Shown here: in pieces, positions 13,153 to 13,957 of the stretch
Position numbering within the stretch: position 1 is the stretch's first letter
How the letters are laid out: each line of letters starts with the position of its first letter
Source: JAHEIJ01 sp040235565
GTDB lineage: Bacteria; Pseudomonadota; Gammaproteobacteria; UBA6429; Thiohalophilaceae
Length of the DNA: 13,957 nt
Direction: 5' to 3'
NCBI GenBank assembly: GCA_040235565.1
Contig: JBECLA010000071.1
Coordinates: 1-13,957, forward strand
Translations under genes and position numbers: made by a program
Notes under the pieces: model-generated
The model's database searches: none
Seen by the model: the letters and a program-made list of their open reading frames with translations, nothing else
Told to the model about the DNA's origin: nothing

Positions 13153-13957
13153 ATGGCCACAACCGCGTCGGACCGCAGCTTGCCCGCGGAATGGGCGCCC
13201 CAAAGCGGTGTGATGCTGACCTGGCCCCATGCCCGGAGTGACTGGGTCGCCAGTCTGGCTCAGGTCGAACAGGTTTACCTGGAGCTGGCCCGCGTCATCT
13301 GCCAACGGGAAAAGCTGTTGGTGGTCTGTTATGACGCCGCCCACCAGCGCCACATCCAGGCCCTGTTACACCCGCATGTCGATCTGAGCCGCATTGTCTT
13401 CAGCGTACATCCCAGTAATGATAGCTGGGCCCGCGATCATGGTCCGATCACTGTCATGCAACAGCACCAGCCCCGGCTGCTGGATTTTCAGTTCAATGGC
13501 TGGGGCGGCAAATATGCCCATGATCTGGATAACCGGCTCACCGCCGCCCTGCATCACGCGGGTGTTTTCGGCAGGACTCCGCTGGAACCCCTCGGCCTGG
13601 TTCTGGAAGGCGGCAGTATCGAGAGTGACGGGGCGGGCAACCTGCTGACCACCCGGGCCTGCCTGACTCATCCGGGGCGCAATCCACAACTCTCGCTGGA
13701 TGACATCGAAACCCGACTGAAGCACACCCTGGGCGTGGATCGCATTCTGTGGCTGGAACGAGGCTGGCTGGCCGGGGATGATACCGACAGCCATATTGAT
13801 ATGCTGGCGCGGTTTTGCAACGCCCACACTATCGCCTACACCAGCTGCACTGATCCGGCGGATGAACATTTTACCGAGTTGGCGGCCATGGAGGCGGAAC
13901 TGGCCGCACTGACCCGGTCCAACGGGGAGGCGTATACGCTGGTGGCCTTGCCCATCC
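13153..13957 (+). CDS. aguA: Agmatine deiminase family protein (partial, 3' end beyond window)
   Basis: 268 codons are open from ATG 13153 to the window end, about three-quarters of the usual length. Agmatine deiminase converts agmatine to N-carbamoylputrescine and ammonia, a step from arginine to putrescine. Motifs of the guanidine-modifying fold are visible: LPAEWAPQSGVMLTWPH at the N-terminus, NDSWARDHGP (89-98), FNGWGGKY (114-121), LEGGSIESDG (151-160) and GDDTDSHIDMLARF (208-221), the last holding the catalytic histidine. The nucleophilic cysteine lies near the C-terminus in this family and is outside the window, so activity cannot be confirmed. The start has no good Shine-Dalgarno sequence. 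The gene follows the secreted-protein gene by 41 bases. A partner amidohydrolase (aguB) is often next, but it is not visible here. Confidence 0.9.
   Translation, partial: MATTASDRSLPAEWAPQSGVMLTWPHARSDWVASLAQVEQVYLELARVICQREKLLVVCYDAAHQRHIQALLHPHVDLSRIVFSVHPSNDSWARDHGPITVMQQHQPRLLDFQFNGWGGKYAHDLDNRLTAALHHAGVFGRTPLEPLGLVLEGGSIESDGAGNLLTTRACLTHPGRNPQLSLDDIETRLKHTLGVDRILWLERGWLAGDDTDSHIDMLARFCNAHTIAYTSCTDPADEHFTELAAMEAELAALTRSNGEAYTLVALPI

Noticed and set aside
13366..13869. Minus-strand open frame of 167 codons opposite agmatine deiminase
   Set aside because: The plus-strand frame carries strong conserved motifs throughout this span, so the antisense frame is a shadow.

Overview
The window looks like ordinary chromosome from a Gram-negative gammaproteobacterium, probably a non-enteric one (Chromatiales, Ectothiorhodospira-like or Pseudomonas-like). 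This is judged from moderately GC-rich codon use, the lipid A/Kdo genes, the Lol lipoprotein genes and the gene order. No tRNA, rRNA, CRISPR array, transposase, integrase, phage gene or toxin-antitoxin pair was seen. The longest stretch without a gene is about 240 bp (1769-2009), and it is filled by palindromic repeats.

Left part, plus strand (1-1768): the 3' end of galU (UDP-glucose synthesis), a radical-SAM enzyme of the AmmeMemoRadiSam (AmrS) type, and a small conserved-looking protein of unknown function. A cluster of four 27-bp palindromic motifs (1784-1961) then lies between this plus-strand group and the converging minus-strand operon.

Central part, minus strand (2010-9125, read right to left): comEC, exbB, exbD, msbA, lpxK, a Trm112-like gene and kdsB. 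From exbB to kdsB the genes overlap or nearly touch, so they are probably one transcription unit. LpxK adds the 4'-phosphate of lipid A, KdsB activates Kdo for the inner core, and MsbA flips the finished lipid A-core across the inner membrane. ExbB/ExbD form a proton-driven motor and ComEC is a DNA-uptake channel. The order merges the Pseudomonas layout (comEC-exbB-exbD-lpxK-trm112-kdsB) with the E. coli one (comEC/ycaI-msbA-lpxK-ycaR-kdsB).

Right-centre (9200-12472): a DUF2062 membrane protein on the plus strand, divergent from comEC, converges on the minus-strand genes sfsA, lolC/F-type permease and lolD. A single Lol permease with LolD suggests a LolDF-type lipoprotein exporter rather than LolCDE.

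Right edge (12473-13957), plus strand: a clear sigma70-like promoter drives a small secreted protein with a BamE-like core and an acidic Pro/Glu/Met-rich tail. The 5' three-quarters of an agmatine deiminase gene follows and is cut by the window end.

I did not find a convincing undescribed system. The points most worth a second look are the palindrome cluster, the secreted BamE-like protein, the single-permease Lol locus, and the small unknown gene next to an AmrS that lacks its usual partners.
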